The position numbers and the translations under genes were made by a program. A stretch of 64,000 nucleotides of DNA, from the NCBI GenBank assembly GCA_900299145.1, contig OMIN01000127.1, positions 1-64,000 of the forward strand, read 5' to 3'. This DNA comes from Betaproteobacteria bacterium (lineage in GTDB: Bacteria; Pseudomonadota; Gammaproteobacteria; Burkholderiales; SG8-41). Below are positions 9,258 to 18,179 of the stretch, piece by piece (the stretch's first letter is position 1; every line of letters starts with the position of its first letter). The notes beneath the pieces were generated by a model, which was not told the DNA's origin, did not search any database, and saw only the letters and a program-made list of their open reading frames with translations.

Positions 9258-9647
9258 ATGAACCCGATCGGTTTTCCGGAGCGCGTGCACTACATCAACC
9301 ACGAAAAAGTATCCGCCACCATGGTCAAGGGCGGACGCATCATCGAGGAAGGCGCGCTGACCGTGATCGCCAACCGCGGCATGCAACGCGGCGCCGAGAT
9401 GCATTCGATGACCAATCATGTGTTCATTATCGTCGATGGCGAAGCCGAGTTCGTTACCGGCGGCAAGATGATCGAGCCGAAGGAAATCTCGCCGGGCCAG
9501 ACACGGGCCAGGGGGATTGAAGGTGGTGTTACACACCACCTGAGCAAAGGCGATGTCATCGCCATTCCCGCCAACACACCCCATTGGTGGAAAGACACGT
9601 CGAAAACCGGCTCGGTCGGCTACTACGCAGTGAACTTCGCTCAGTAG
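9258..9647 (+). CDS. Cupin-domain protein
   Basis: A 129-residue single-domain cupin. The metal-site residues appear in GAEMHSMTNHVFIIVDGEAE and later in PANTPHWW. It sits in the catabolic cluster right before a Bug gene. Small cupins of this sort are often dioxygenases, isomerases or sugar-binding proteins; nothing here decides between them. An AAAGG sequence lies 10-14 bases before the ATG. Confidence 0.82.
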   Translation: MNPIGFPERVHYINHEKVSATMVKGGRIIEEGALTVIANRGMQRGAEMHSMTNHVFIIVDGEAEFVTGGKMIEPKEISPGQTRARGIEGGVTHHLSKGDVIAIPANTPHWWKDTSKTGSVGYYAVNFAQ

Positions 9648-9649
9648 CC

Positions 9650-10639
9650 ATGGGCGCCCGCTTCCCGCGCCGTCTGGCAATACGGCTGTGGACCGTGGTG
9701 AGCATGCTCGCGTGTACGCTCGCGGGCGCGCCGGATTCAAACGCCCAGGCGTATCCCGCGAGGCCAGTCACCATCATCGTACCCTTCGGCCCCGGCAGCG
9801 GCAACGACGTGATCGCACGCATCGTCGCGCAGAAGGTCAGTGAAAACTGGGGCAACCCGGTGGTTGTCGACAATCGCCCCGGCGCATCCGGGGCCATCGG
9901 CATGGAAGTCACCGCGCGGGCGGCGCCGGATGCCCACACCATCGTCATTGCCAGCACCAGCCACATCGTCAATCAGTTCGTATCGAAGGTGCGATACGAC
10001 ATGCTCAAGGATTTTGCACCGGTGTCGGTGACCGGTTCGCTGCCGTACGTGGTGGCGGTCACGCAGGCATCGCCAGCCCGCTCCATGAGCGATCTTGTCG
10101 CCAGCGCCAAAGCCAAACCGGGCAAGATGAATTACGCCGCGGTGCCTGGCGGCGTGCCGCATTTCATGGGCGAAATGCTGAAATCCGCGCGCGGGCTCGA
10201 CATCATGATGATCCCCTACAAGAGCACCACGGATGCCGAAGTCGACGTCATTGCCGGTCGCGTGGAAATCTGGTTTACCACACTGGCCTCCGCGCTACCG
10301 CTGGCCAAGGGCGGCAAGGTGCGGGTGCTCGGCGTCTCCGGCGACCGGCGGGCGGCGGTGCTGCCCGATACGCCCACCATGGCCGAGAGCGGTCTGCCCA
10401 CGGTGGACGTTACCGTCGGATTCTTCTTTTTGACCGCGGCAGCCGCGCCCCGCGCAAACATCGCCGCCCTGAACCGGGAAATCGTGAAGGCAATAGACAC
10501 AAAAGACGTGCGCGAACGCTTTGCCGCAGCGGGCGTTGACCCCAAAAGCAGCACCATGGAAGAACTCGATACGCTGCTGAAAAACGAAGTCGCGCGCTGG
10601 AGCAAAGTCATCAAGGAGTCCGGGGTTCGCATAGACTGA
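9650..10639 (+). CDS. Bug/TctC-type substrate-binding protein
   Basis: 329 residues from the ATG at 9650, two bases after the cupin stop, so translation is probably coupled. The signal peptide ends near SNAQA. Motifs: PFGPGSGNDVIAR, VVDNRPGASGAIG, MMIPYKSTTD. Its position inside the CoA-transferase/thiolase cluster suggests that it captures the substrate of that pathway. No membrane subunits are nearby. Confidence 0.92.
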   Translation: MGARFPRRLAIRLWTVVSMLACTLAGAPDSNAQAYPARPVTIIVPFGPGSGNDVIARIVAQKVSENWGNPVVVDNRPGASGAIGMEVTARAAPDAHTIVIASTSHIVNQFVSKVRYDMLKDFAPVSVTGSLPYVVAVTQASPARSMSDLVASAKAKPGKMNYAAVPGGVPHFMGEMLKSARGLDIMMIPYKSTTDAEVDVIAGRVEIWFTTLASALPLAKGGKVRVLGVSGDRRAAVLPDTPTMAESGLPTVDVTVGFFFLTAAAAPRANIAALNREIVKAIDTKDVRERFAAAGVDPKSSTMEELDTLLKNEVARWSKVIKESGVRID

Positions 10640-10694
10640 CAGCAAGGGCTTTGCGCGGCGCCCCGCTAACAATTCAGCATCGGGAGGAGAAACC

Positions 10695-11666
10695 ATGCAC
10701 CGCCGTGACGTGATGCCGGTTGTACTCGCGCTGGCCGCGATGACAGTCCCCTTGAGCGCACTCGCTCAAAGTTACCCTTCCAAACCCATACGGCTGCTGG
10801 TGTCGGATTCCGCCGGGGGGCTCGCCGATACGATCGCGCGCATCATCGGCAACGGTTTGGGCGAGGTCATCGGCCAGCGCGTGGTCATCGAAAATCGTGC
10901 CGGCGCAGCCAGCAATATCGGCGCGCTGGCCGCGGCACGCTCGGCGCCCGACGGCTACACCATCTATCAAATGCCGCAAACGCTCTCGGTCAACGCTACG
11001 CTGTATACCAATCTGCAATACGATGTTTTCAGGGACTTTCTGCCGATCATGCGGACCGGCAGTTCACCAGCACTGGTGGTGGTGCATCCCTCGCTGCCGG
11101 TGAAAACCATCGCTGAACTGGTGAAGCTCGCCAAGGCCAGGCCGGGAAGCCTCTCTTTCGCGTCGGCGGGCACCGGCGCACCCACGTTCATGGCCGGCGA
11201 ACTTTTCAAAAAAGTCTCTGGAATCAATATGTTACATGTTCCCTATCGCGGCGGCGGTGAAGCCATTACCGCCGCCATCACGGGTGAAACACCGGTTTAT
11301 TTCGCGCCGCTGCCGGTGGCGAAGCCGCACGTCGAATCGGGCCGTCTGCGTGCCCTCGGCGTGACCAGCAATGCCCGCGTTTCAGCCATGCCGCAACTGC
11401 CCACAGTCGCGGAACAGGGATACCCCAGCTACGAAACCGGCTTCTGGTACGGCTTTGTGGTCCCCGCAAAAACGCCCAGAGAAATTATCAACACCGTGCA
11501 TGCCGCCACAACGAAAACCCTCAAACTGCCAGACGTCGCCAAGCGGCTGCAGGATGTGTCATTCACCATCGTCGGCGATCAGCCCGAGGAATTCGCCGAA
11601 TTCCTGAAAGCGGAAGTCGACAAGTGGGGCAAGATTGTTCGTGAGCTGGGGCTAAAAGCCAACTAA
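10695..11666 (+). CDS. Bug/TctC-type substrate-binding protein
   Basis: 323 residues with a strong ribosome site (GGGAGGAGA) before the ATG. The signal peptide ends PLSALAQS. Motifs: DSAGGLADTIAR, VIENRAGAASNIG, HVPYRGGGE. It is the second of two adjacent Bug genes. The two differ in their ligand-loop sequences, so they probably bind different acids rather than being a recent duplication. Confidence 0.92.
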   Translation: MHRRDVMPVVLALAAMTVPLSALAQSYPSKPIRLLVSDSAGGLADTIARIIGNGLGEVIGQRVVIENRAGAASNIGALAAARSAPDGYTIYQMPQTLSVNATLYTNLQYDVFRDFLPIMRTGSSPALVVVHPSLPVKTIAELVKLAKARPGSLSFASAGTGAPTFMAGELFKKVSGINMLHVPYRGGGEAITAAITGETPVYFAPLPVAKPHVESGRLRALGVTSNARVSAMPQLPTVAEQGYPSYETGFWYGFVVPAKTPREIINTVHAATTKTLKLPDVAKRLQDVSFTIVGDQPEEFAEFLKAEVDKWGKIVRELGLKAN

Positions 11667-11692
11667 CCTATATCGACCAAGGAGCAAGCGTC

Positions 11693-12172
11693 ATGCACAA
11701 GGATCTGAAAAAAATCAAACCCACCATGCGTATCGTCAGCCGTCACAAGGTGAAAGACACGCCGGGCATTATCAAGGGCCAGACGGTGCGGCCGCTGTGC
11801 GGCGCCAAGCAAGTGCCGAGCGAACGCATCCGCGTGGGGCTGGCGCAGTTCAAGCCCAATCTGCACGAACACCTGCACTGGCATCCGATTGAAGTGTTTT
11901 ACTACGTATTGAAGGGCAGCGCGGTCGTGCACGACCTTGCGGGCAAGGCCTACAAGGTCGGCCCCGGCGATTCGATCTACGCGCCGGCGGGCATCGCTGG
12001 TTCGCACGAATGGCACATCGGCAAGGATGGTCTCGAATTGTTATCGATACGCGCCACCAACGATGGCCACCGCCGCATGCAGTTCACGGTCAATCGCAAC
12101 ACCGGTGAATCGGTGATCGACATGCACGAACTTGGGCGCATGGATGCGATCAGTTTTGAATCGCATTATTAA
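11693..12172 (+). CDS. Cupin-domain protein
   Basis: 159 residues with an AAGGAGC ribosome site. The cupin motif 1 reads HEHLHWHPIEVFYYVLKGSA and motif 2 lies near GDSIYAPAGIAGSHEW. It has more metal-binding His residues than the cupin at 9258. It is the last gene of the plus-strand cluster. It may act on a pathway intermediate as an oxygenase or isomerase; the substrate is unknown. Confidence 0.85.
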   Translation: MHKDLKKIKPTMRIVSRHKVKDTPGIIKGQTVRPLCGAKQVPSERIRVGLAQFKPNLHEHLHWHPIEVFYYVLKGSAVVHDLAGKAYKVGPGDSIYAPAGIAGSHEWHIGKDGLELLSIRATNDGHRRMQFTVNRNTGESVIDMHELGRMDAISFESHY

Positions 12173-12240
12173 CCTTTCAAAGGGTTACCGTAGCAAACAA
12201 GCCCCGCAAATCTGTTCCGAGCAAACGCCCCCAAATACAT

Positions 12241-12642
12241 CTAACAACTGGACACACGCTCCAAAGTGCCACTCACAAAATTGTACGTCTCAGAGGGCCC
12301 AGGTGCCCACGGAGCGTGCCACAGTTGTACGCAGTCACCGACTTGGTATACAGAACTGCTTTGGGTAACCAAAAGTTCATTCATTAAGCTTTCAATTGCA
12401 TAGATAAATGTACCCGGTGTACTTTGCATCGTAGCTAACGTGATAGGAATTAGGCCGCCCCTTACAGGGATAAAAAAAGTTTGTTGTCCGGCTTTCGGCG
12501 GTCCGGGTGGAATTTCGCGAACGAATACAATCCTTGCGGCTGTACTTTCCGTGTACATCGGCGGACGGCCAGCACAGCCGATCAAACAAAATGAGGCGAA
12601 AATTAGAGTCCCCACTCCGCAGTATCTGGTAATAGCCCGCAC
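12241..12642 (-). CDS. Hypothetical lipoprotein
   Basis: 133 residues beginning with a basic N-terminus and a hydrophobic stretch that ends CLIGC, a lipobox with Cys at residue 23. The remaining sequence has no motif I recognise. Codon choice is visibly more AT-rich than in neighbouring genes, which may mean recent acquisition. It lies convergent to the cupin gene and downstream of an NHL-repeat gene on the same strand. Confidence 0.6.
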   Translation of the reverse strand: MRAITRYCGVGTLIFASFCLIGCAGRPPMYTESTAARIVFVREIPPGPPKAGQQTFFIPVRGGLIPITLATMQSTPGTFIYAIESLMNELLVTQSSSVYQVGDCVQLWHAPWAPGPSETYNFVSGTLERVSSC

Positions 12643-12660
12643 AGCGAAACCCCGTTGTGC

Positions 12661-13641
12661 CTACACCTGCAACGCAAACTTCTGGAACGTGTGGCAATCC
12701 TCGGGCGCACGGCCGCGGCTGACGCCAAAGGTCCAGGTCACTTCGCTGACGTAGATATCGTTTTTCGAGTCCAGTGCCAGCCCGTGCGGCGCGACAAAAC
12801 TGCCGGGCGCGGCGCCGTCCGCCGTGCCCCAGCGTGCGAGCAGCTTGCCTTTCGGATCAAAAATGCTGAAGCGCGCATGACGCATTTTGGTGATGGCCGC
12901 GCCCTGACTGAAAGAGTAGTCGCCCTCGTGCCACGCCAGTTCCGTCACGTAAACATTGCCCTTGGCATCAAAGCACAGATGCGTCGGGCGCTGCGTATCC
13001 GTCCATTGTTCAAGGAACTCACCATCAGGGCTGAAAATCTGAATGCGGTCGATCTCGCGGTCGCATACCCAGACGCGGCCATCGGCGGAACACGCAATGC
13101 CATGCGGCAGACGGAACTGGCCTGGTCCGTCGCCTGGCTCCCCCCAGGAACGAATCAGCTGCCCCGTCGGCGAGAAAATATGAACACGCGCATTGCCGTA
13201 GCCATCGGAGATGTAAATCTGCCCCTTGGCGCCGATGGCGATATTCGTCGGCCGGTTGAACGGTGGTCCCGCGCGCTGGATTGAACCCGTGGTCTTGCCG
13301 TCATAGCCGGTATCGGAAGGCCTATTCATCGTGCCCATGGTCATCAGCAGCCGGCCTTCGCGCGTGTACTGGCGCACCGTGTGGTTACCGTCGTCGGTGG
13401 CGAAAATCGTACCGTTGGGCGCGACATAAATGCCATGCGTGCGCATGGTGAAATCACCCTTGCCCCACGTGCGTTTGTAGTTGCCCTCGCGGTCGTAGAT
13501 GATCACCGGGTTTTCGCCGCGACACATGAGGTAAACATAGTCTTCCTGATCGACAGCAACGCCCGCCACGTCACGATGCGCAAAGCCCTTGGGGAGTTGC
13601 TCCCAGTTTTCGACAACCTGATATTTCACTGCGTCGGCCAT
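12661..13641 (-). CDS. NHL-repeat (beta-propeller) protein
   Basis: 326 residues composed of repeated beta-propeller units, such as GQFRLPHGIACSADGRVWV and GSFVAPHGLALDSKNDIYV. There is no signal peptide. Databases often name such proteins peptidyl-alpha-hydroxyglycine alpha-amidating lyase-like, but an enzymatic role cannot be inferred here. An AAGGGAGAA ribosome site precedes the ATG. A related but secreted NHL protein is encoded at 53125-54249. Confidence 0.82.
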   Translation of the reverse strand: MADAVKYQVVENWEQLPKGFAHRDVAGVAVDQEDYVYLMCRGENPVIIYDREGNYKRTWGKGDFTMRTHGIYVAPNGTIFATDDGNHTVRQYTREGRLLMTMGTMNRPSDTGYDGKTTGSIQRAGPPFNRPTNIAIGAKGQIYISDGYGNARVHIFSPTGQLIRSWGEPGDGPGQFRLPHGIACSADGRVWVCDREIDRIQIFSPDGEFLEQWTDTQRPTHLCFDAKGNVYVTELAWHEGDYSFSQGAAITKMRHARFSIFDPKGKLLARWGTADGAAPGSFVAPHGLALDSKNDIYVSEVTWTFGVSRGRAPEDCHTFQKFALQV

Positions 13642-13676
13642 GTTGTTCTCCCTTGAGTAGTCTGATTCAGCAACTA

Positions 13677-14084
13677 TTAGCGATTATTAATGGCAAAACG
13701 TCCGGGGCCAATCAGCAACACCACCAGCCCGGTCAACAGAAAAAACCCCTGCAACTCCAGCGCCCAGCCGCCGCTCTTGCCCAGATCCAGCAACTGCTTC
13801 GAATGCGACAGCGTGATGGCAAAGATCATATTGATGACAATAATCGCGCCACCCGCGCGCGCATAGTAGCCAATGATCACCAGCAGTGGCGCAAGCAACT
13901 CGCCAAAGTAAACGCCGTAGGCCACCCACGCCGGCAAACCAAAATTGGCGAGCGAGGTTTCAATGCCGCTGACGCCCTTGGTGATCTTGGCGTAGCCGTG
14001 AAACAGCATGAAAACGCCCAAGGTCAGCCGCAACAGCAGTTTGCCGGTGCTGTCAGAAAGTGAAGGAGCCGGTTGTCTCGCCAT
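13677..14084 (-). CDS. DoxX family membrane protein
   Basis: 135 residues with about four hydrophobic segments and the DoxX start LLLRLTLGVFMLFHGYAKI. Family members are inner-membrane proteins, sometimes linked to quinone or redox stress. A GGGAGA motif precedes the ATG. It lies 35 bases upstream of the NHL gene on the same strand, so the two are probably co-transcribed. Its last codons contain a weak resemblance to the AT-rich repeat. Confidence 0.85.
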   Translation of the reverse strand: MARQPAPSLSDSTGKLLLRLTLGVFMLFHGYAKITKGVSGIETSLANFGLPAWVAYGVYFGELLAPLLVIIGYYARAGGAIIVINMIFAITLSHSKQLLDLGKSGGWALELQGFFLLTGLVVLLIGPGRFAINNR

Positions 14085-14108
14085 GCCAATCTCCCAACGT
14101 TATCAACT

Positions 14109-14816
14109 TTAATTCACACCCGACCGGTACTGAGCCGTGCCGAACAGAATATCGCGCTCGGCTTCCGTGGGCGCGCGTTCATGCGCCTTGCGTTCGTCGG
14201 CCAACAGCGCCAATCCACGCTGCACCGCCGGCCGCGCGAGGATTTCCTCGAACCAGCGCTGCACGTTGGGGTACAGCGCCATATCCACGCCTCGCCGCTC
14301 CGGGTTGATGACCCACGGCCAGGTCGCAATGTCGGCGATGGTGTAGTGGTTGCCCGCCAGATATCTGGTCTGGCCGAGTTGATGATTCATCACCTTGTGC
14401 AGACGATTGACTTCGTTGGTATAGCGATCGATCGCGTATTGCTGCCGTTCCTTCGCGTAAGAACGAAAGTGCCCCGCCTGGCCAAACATCGGCCCCACGC
14501 CGCTCATCTGGAACATCAGCCATTGCAGGGTGGTGTACTTGGCCGCCGGCTCATACGGCAAGAACTTGCCGGATTTTTCCGCGAGATAAATCAGTATTGC
14601 GCCGGATTCATAAAGCGTGAAGGGCTTGTCGCCAGGGCCGTTGCGGTCGATTATCGCGGGAATTTTGTTGTTCGGATTGATTTTCAGAAACTCCGGCTTG
14701 AACTGATCGCCGGCGCGCGTGTTGACCGCATGCACGGTATACGGCAAACCGGTTTCTTCCAGCATGATGTGTATCTTGCGGCCGTTCGGCGTCGGCCACG
14801 TGTAAAGATCTATCAC
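14109..14816 (-). CDS. yfcG: Glutathione S-transferase, YfcG/Nu-class-like
   Basis: 235 residues very like E. coli YfcG: early TPNGRKIH, NPNNKIPAI, YESGAILIYLAEK, and the C-terminal helix motif IADIATWPWV. Nu-class enzymes bind glutathione or its disulfide and show disulfide reductase activity. The start at 14816 has an AAGGAG ribosome site that is itself part of AT-rich repeat copy 4. It lies in a minus-strand run with DoxX and the enolase-superfamily gene. Confidence 0.87.
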   Translation of the reverse strand: MIDLYTWPTPNGRKIHIMLEETGLPYTVHAVNTRAGDQFKPEFLKINPNNKIPAIIDRNGPGDKPFTLYESGAILIYLAEKSGKFLPYEPAAKYTTLQWLMFQMSGVGPMFGQAGHFRSYAKERQQYAIDRYTNEVNRLHKVMNHQLGQTRYLAGNHYTIADIATWPWVINPERRGVDMALYPNVQRWFEEILARPAVQRGLALLADERKAHERAPTEAERDILFGTAQYRSGVN

Positions 14817-14821
14817 AAAAA

Positions 14822-14850
14822 CTCCTTATAAAACAAATACTTAAAAATAT
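14822..14850 (-). repeat. AT-rich dispersed repeat, copy 4
   Basis: On the minus strand it reads TTAAGTATTTGTTTTATAAG followed by GAGT. The AAGGAG inside it serves as the ribosome site of the GST gene. It is a variant shared with copy 11, in which ATAAGGA replaces the usual ATTGAATA. Confidence 0.85.
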
Positions 14851-14853
14851 CAG

Positions 14854-16017
14854 CTACACCTTGATGGTATATCGCGCGACTTGTGATTCATCCACCTCAA
14901 CGCCGTTGCCCGCGCCCGTGGGCCGAGCCATCATGCCATTGCGAATCACAATCGGGTTCTTCACGATGTCGTCCGTGAGATAGTGATTGGTGATCGACAC
15001 GCCCCAGTTTACATTCGGTGCGACACAACCGATGTGGATGATAGTCGCAGCGCCCACGCTGGTCTCCGCCACCTTGCACGCAAGATTGATGTTAAGCCCC
15101 AGCGCCGCGCACACGCTCATCGCATGCACCGTTGCGCTGACACCGCCGAGCTTGATGGTCTTGAGATTCGCGCCCTTGATCGAGCCTGCGCGAGCCATCT
15201 GGATAATCGTCGCGACATTGCCCAGCGATTCATCACCGTTCAACGGCACGGGCGAAATACGCGCCAGTTCCGCCATGCCGTCGTAGTCGTCGTCACGCAG
15301 CGGCTGTTCGAGAAACAACAGGTCAGCGTCGCGTGAGCGTTCGACAAATATGCGTGCACTGCGAAAATCCATGCCCATGTTGGCATCAGCACACAACACC
15401 ACATCGCGGCCGACGGCTTTGCGGATGGCCACAGCGGCATCGGCCTCGTCAAAAGGGTTCTTGATGCCAACTTTCAGCTTGAAAAATTTGTAGCCCTCGG
15501 CAATTTTTTTGTGCGTCTCGGCGATGTCGTCTTCGATTTTCGGGTTGCCCAGCAGATACATCGCGGTGATCTCATCCCGCAGTGCCCCGCCGTACATATC
15601 CGACAGCGACACATTCAGATGCCGCCCGGCGAGATCGGCAATCGCCGCGTCCACCGCGCACTTCGGCCCGCCGTTGTGGTACATTGCGTGGGCACAAAGG
15701 TGCGCGATTTCAGCACGCTTCAAGGCATCCTTGCCGGTGACCAGCGGCGCCAAGTGTTCTTCCACCGCTGCCACCATACCGGGCAGAACATCGCCGGTCA
15801 TGGTCGGTGCGACTGAGGCCTCGCCCCACCCCACCAATCCATTCGCCGCTTCGACACGCACCAGTAGGTTGTAAGAAACCACCAGCCGCACACCCGCCAT
15901 GATCACCGGCTTTTTGAGCGGAATCGCAATAGGAATCGCCTCTATGCGTTTGATGGTGAGTGGCTTGTCGCCTACGTGCTGCGCAGCCACCGCTTGCGGT
16001 GCAGTATCGGGAACCAT
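14854..16017 (-). CDS. Mandelate racemase / muconate lactonizing enzyme family protein
   Basis: 387 residues from the ATG at 16017, which has a GGAGAAGG ribosome site. This is the enolase-superfamily fold. Visible features are the KxK pair in FKLKVGI, metal ligands in CADANMGMD, LEQPL and NGDESLG, and a late IKLGGVS. That set fits the MLE subgroup, which includes cycloisomerases, dipeptide epimerases and o-succinylbenzoate synthases. It lies between a CocE-type hydrolase and a GST on the same strand, suggesting a catabolic unit. A frame extension to 16179 is rejected as it lacks family sequence. Confidence 0.87.
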   Translation of the reverse strand: MVPDTAPQAVAAQHVGDKPLTIKRIEAIPIAIPLKKPVIMAGVRLVVSYNLLVRVEAANGLVGWGEASVAPTMTGDVLPGMVAAVEEHLAPLVTGKDALKRAEIAHLCAHAMYHNGGPKCAVDAAIADLAGRHLNVSLSDMYGGALRDEITAMYLLGNPKIEDDIAETHKKIAEGYKFFKLKVGIKNPFDEADAAVAIRKAVGRDVVLCADANMGMDFRSARIFVERSRDADLLFLEQPLRDDDYDGMAELARISPVPLNGDESLGNVATIIQMARAGSIKGANLKTIKLGGVSATVHAMSVCAALGLNINLACKVAETSVGAATIIHIGCVAPNVNWGVSITNHYLTDDIVKNPIVIRNGMMARPTGAGNGVEVDESQVARYTIKV

Positions 16018-16054
16018 GAAACCTTCTCCGGTCTGTCTGTTTATTGTGAGCGAA

Positions 16055-17953
16055 TTATAGTCCCGCACCCACCGGCAAGGGCTGCACCGCCGCCAGCGGC
16101 AGCAACGGCAGGACCACATGCGAAGCACGTGCGCCATCCACGTATACGGTGTTGGTGGCAATGCGACGCGTGCGGGCACGCCCCTGCGGCTCGCCGGTGT
16201 TCCAGTTCAAATCGTAACGCGGGAAATTGCTGGACGAGATGTCGATGCGGATGCGATGTCCAGCCTTGAACAGATTGCATGTGGCAAACGGTTCGATGGT
16301 AATTTCATAGACGGTACCTGGCGTCATCATTTCCGGCTTTTCCCACGAGTCGCGATAACGGCAACGCAAAATGCCGTCGCACAAATTCATTGCATAACCG
16401 CGCGGGTAGTCTTCGTTGGGCGGATACACATCAATCAGCTTGGCAGTGAAATCCGTATCAATACAGTTGGACGACACAAAAAGCTTCACGGTAACCGGCC
16501 CGGCAATTGCCACATCCTCGGTCAGCGGCGGCGTCTCGAATACCATCACGTCCGCGCGCGCGGCGAGCGGCATGCCGGGACTGGCACAGCCGAAAAACCG
16601 TTCGGCTTCGCGCTGATCGAACGCGCCGCCTTCAAACACCGGCATACCCGATGTCAGCGGCCCGCCGATGGTCGGCACAGGGTTCGACGGATCGTAATCG
16701 AATGAAACCGCTTCAACGTTTGAGGCGGGCTTTTCCATCGACAACCCGCCATCACCGTGCAAATAGAACGGTGTGAAGTTAACTGCCGGCAGCGGCCAAT
16801 CGTCTCCGGTGATCCAGCGCCCCCCGTGCTGCATTCGGCCTTTTTCGTTCTTGCGGCCTGACCCTCCGCCCATCAGGAAGAGGCGCACCGCCGGTTCCTT
16901 GTCCACGGCGTTATCGACGCCTCGCACCCAGCGGTCAAACCAACGCAAGCGGAGATCACGCCAGTTGCGCGCCAAATTGCCGTCGATGGTGGAAGCGTCG
17001 CCGAAATCCACGTCACCCGACCACGATTTCGAGCGATCACCATGCGTCCAAGGCCCCATGATAAGACGCACCGGGCCGCGCTTGCGCTTCTTGAGGCCCA
17101 CATAGTTGTCGGTGGCGGTGCGGATGTACGCATCGTACCAGCTCGACATGTGTATCTGCGGCACGTCAGCGAACTGGTCGTACCAGCCTTCGGTGTAGAT
17201 GCCGAGTTGCTTCCAGTAATCATCAAATTCGCCGTGCGTCCATTGCTCAAACAGATAATCCTCATACTCCGGCGCCCATTTCACCGGCGACTGGCCCGGC
17301 TTCCAAGGCATGCGCTTGAACCACGTGATCAGGTCTTCTGCCGCCAGCGCCTCGCGCACGCGCACGTCGGTGTGCGCGAGCAAGCTTTCTTTCGCCTGAT
17401 TGAAAGCCCACGTCACCTGCTTCATTTCAAATGCGCCACCGCTGCGGATGCCCGACAGATAAGCATTTGAAAAACCACCGCAATCCACCACCATCGCGGC
17501 CAGTGCCCTGGGGGCAAGACACGCCAGCGCCACCTGCGTATGCGCGGCGTATGACAGGCCCATGGTGGCCACCTTGCCGTTGCACCACGGTTGCTGTTCG
17601 ATCCATTGCACGGTGTAGAAGCCATCTTCGCCATCGGAAAGATATTTGACGAATTCGCCTTCGGAGCCGTGCCGGCCGCGGCAATCCTGATACACCACCA
17701 CATAACCATGGCGCACAAAGTGCGCGGCCACCTCCGGCCGCGGACGCGCCTTGACTTCACCGCTATCCACTTCCGAGCGTGACGCGCGCGATTTGCCGTA
17801 GGGTGTCCGCTCAAGGATTACCGGGAATTTCCCTTCGGCCGCCTTGCCGTTGCGCGCCGGGCGATAAATGTCCGTCGCCAGTTTCACGCCGTCACGCGCG
17901 GCGACCATGATGCCTGTTTCGGCGAGGACTTCGTATACGGTGGGGGTGTTCAT
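16055..17953 (-). CDS. CocE/NonD family hydrolase
   Basis: 632 residues, the usual length for CocE-type alpha/beta hydrolases with a C-terminal jelly-roll (X-Pro dipeptidyl-peptidase-like) domain. The nucleophile motif is MGLSYAAH with Ser134, preceded by DCRGRHGSEG. The family cleaves esters or acyl-amide bonds, for example cocaine esterase and cephalosporin acylases. I start at ATG 17953, since the frame upstream opens only at a TTG. It lies 37 bases upstream of the enolase-superfamily gene and is probably co-transcribed. Confidence 0.88.
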   Translation of the reverse strand: MNTPTVYEVLAETGIMVAARDGVKLATDIYRPARNGKAAEGKFPVILERTPYGKSRASRSEVDSGEVKARPRPEVAAHFVRHGYVVVYQDCRGRHGSEGEFVKYLSDGEDGFYTVQWIEQQPWCNGKVATMGLSYAAHTQVALACLAPRALAAMVVDCGGFSNAYLSGIRSGGAFEMKQVTWAFNQAKESLLAHTDVRVREALAAEDLITWFKRMPWKPGQSPVKWAPEYEDYLFEQWTHGEFDDYWKQLGIYTEGWYDQFADVPQIHMSSWYDAYIRTATDNYVGLKKRKRGPVRLIMGPWTHGDRSKSWSGDVDFGDASTIDGNLARNWRDLRLRWFDRWVRGVDNAVDKEPAVRLFLMGGGSGRKNEKGRMQHGGRWITGDDWPLPAVNFTPFYLHGDGGLSMEKPASNVEAVSFDYDPSNPVPTIGGPLTSGMPVFEGGAFDQREAERFFGCASPGMPLAARADVMVFETPPLTEDVAIAGPVTVKLFVSSNCIDTDFTAKLIDVYPPNEDYPRGYAMNLCDGILRCRYRDSWEKPEMMTPGTVYEITIEPFATCNLFKAGHRIRIDISSSNFPRYDLNWNTGEPQGRARTRRIATNTVYVDGARASHVVLPLLPLAAVQPLPVGAGL

Positions 17954-18002
17954 GAGGCTGCCATAATCAAAAAAATTGCGCAAGGCCAACCAAATCTCTA
18001 TT

Positions 18003-18111
18003 CGTCATTCCAGCGCAAGCTGGAATCCAGGTTGTAACGCAATCCGAAGGATCAAAAATCAGATGCTACGCATGGGCTACAACCTAGGTTCCAGCTTTCG
18101 CTGGAACGACG
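18003..18111. repeat. Inverted pair of REP-like palindromes
   Basis: Two arms of 36 bases, at 18003-18038 and 18076-18111, are imperfect inverted copies of each other (about 31 of 36 positions match). Each arm holds its own hairpin: TTCCAGC-GCAA-GCTGGAA on the left and TTCCAGC-TTTC-GCTGGAA on the right. This is the layout of a bacterial interspersed mosaic element built from two REPs. Related single hairpins occur at 30438 and, degenerate, at 50421. Confidence 0.8.
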
Positions 18112-18179
18112 CTGTGGTTAATAACCTTCAATCGCCGAACCGGAGTGCAACAGGCATTCTACCCACTCCGCCGGGCTCG

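Noticed and set aside
12171-12186. AACCTTTCAAAGGGTT palindrome after the cupin gene
   Set aside because: Short, no T-tract, and it overlaps the stop codon region. Not enough to call a terminator or operator.
13668-13691. AACTATTAG then CGATTATTAATG at the end of doxX, resembling the AT-rich repeat
   Set aside because: Only about 16 of 21 positions match and the core YTG is lost. It is the C-terminal codons of doxX and may be chance.
15511-15874. Long plus-strand frames opposite the enolase-superfamily gene and similar frames opposite other genes
   Set aside because: These are antisense shadows of well-supported genes in GC-rich DNA and have no domains or ribosome sites.
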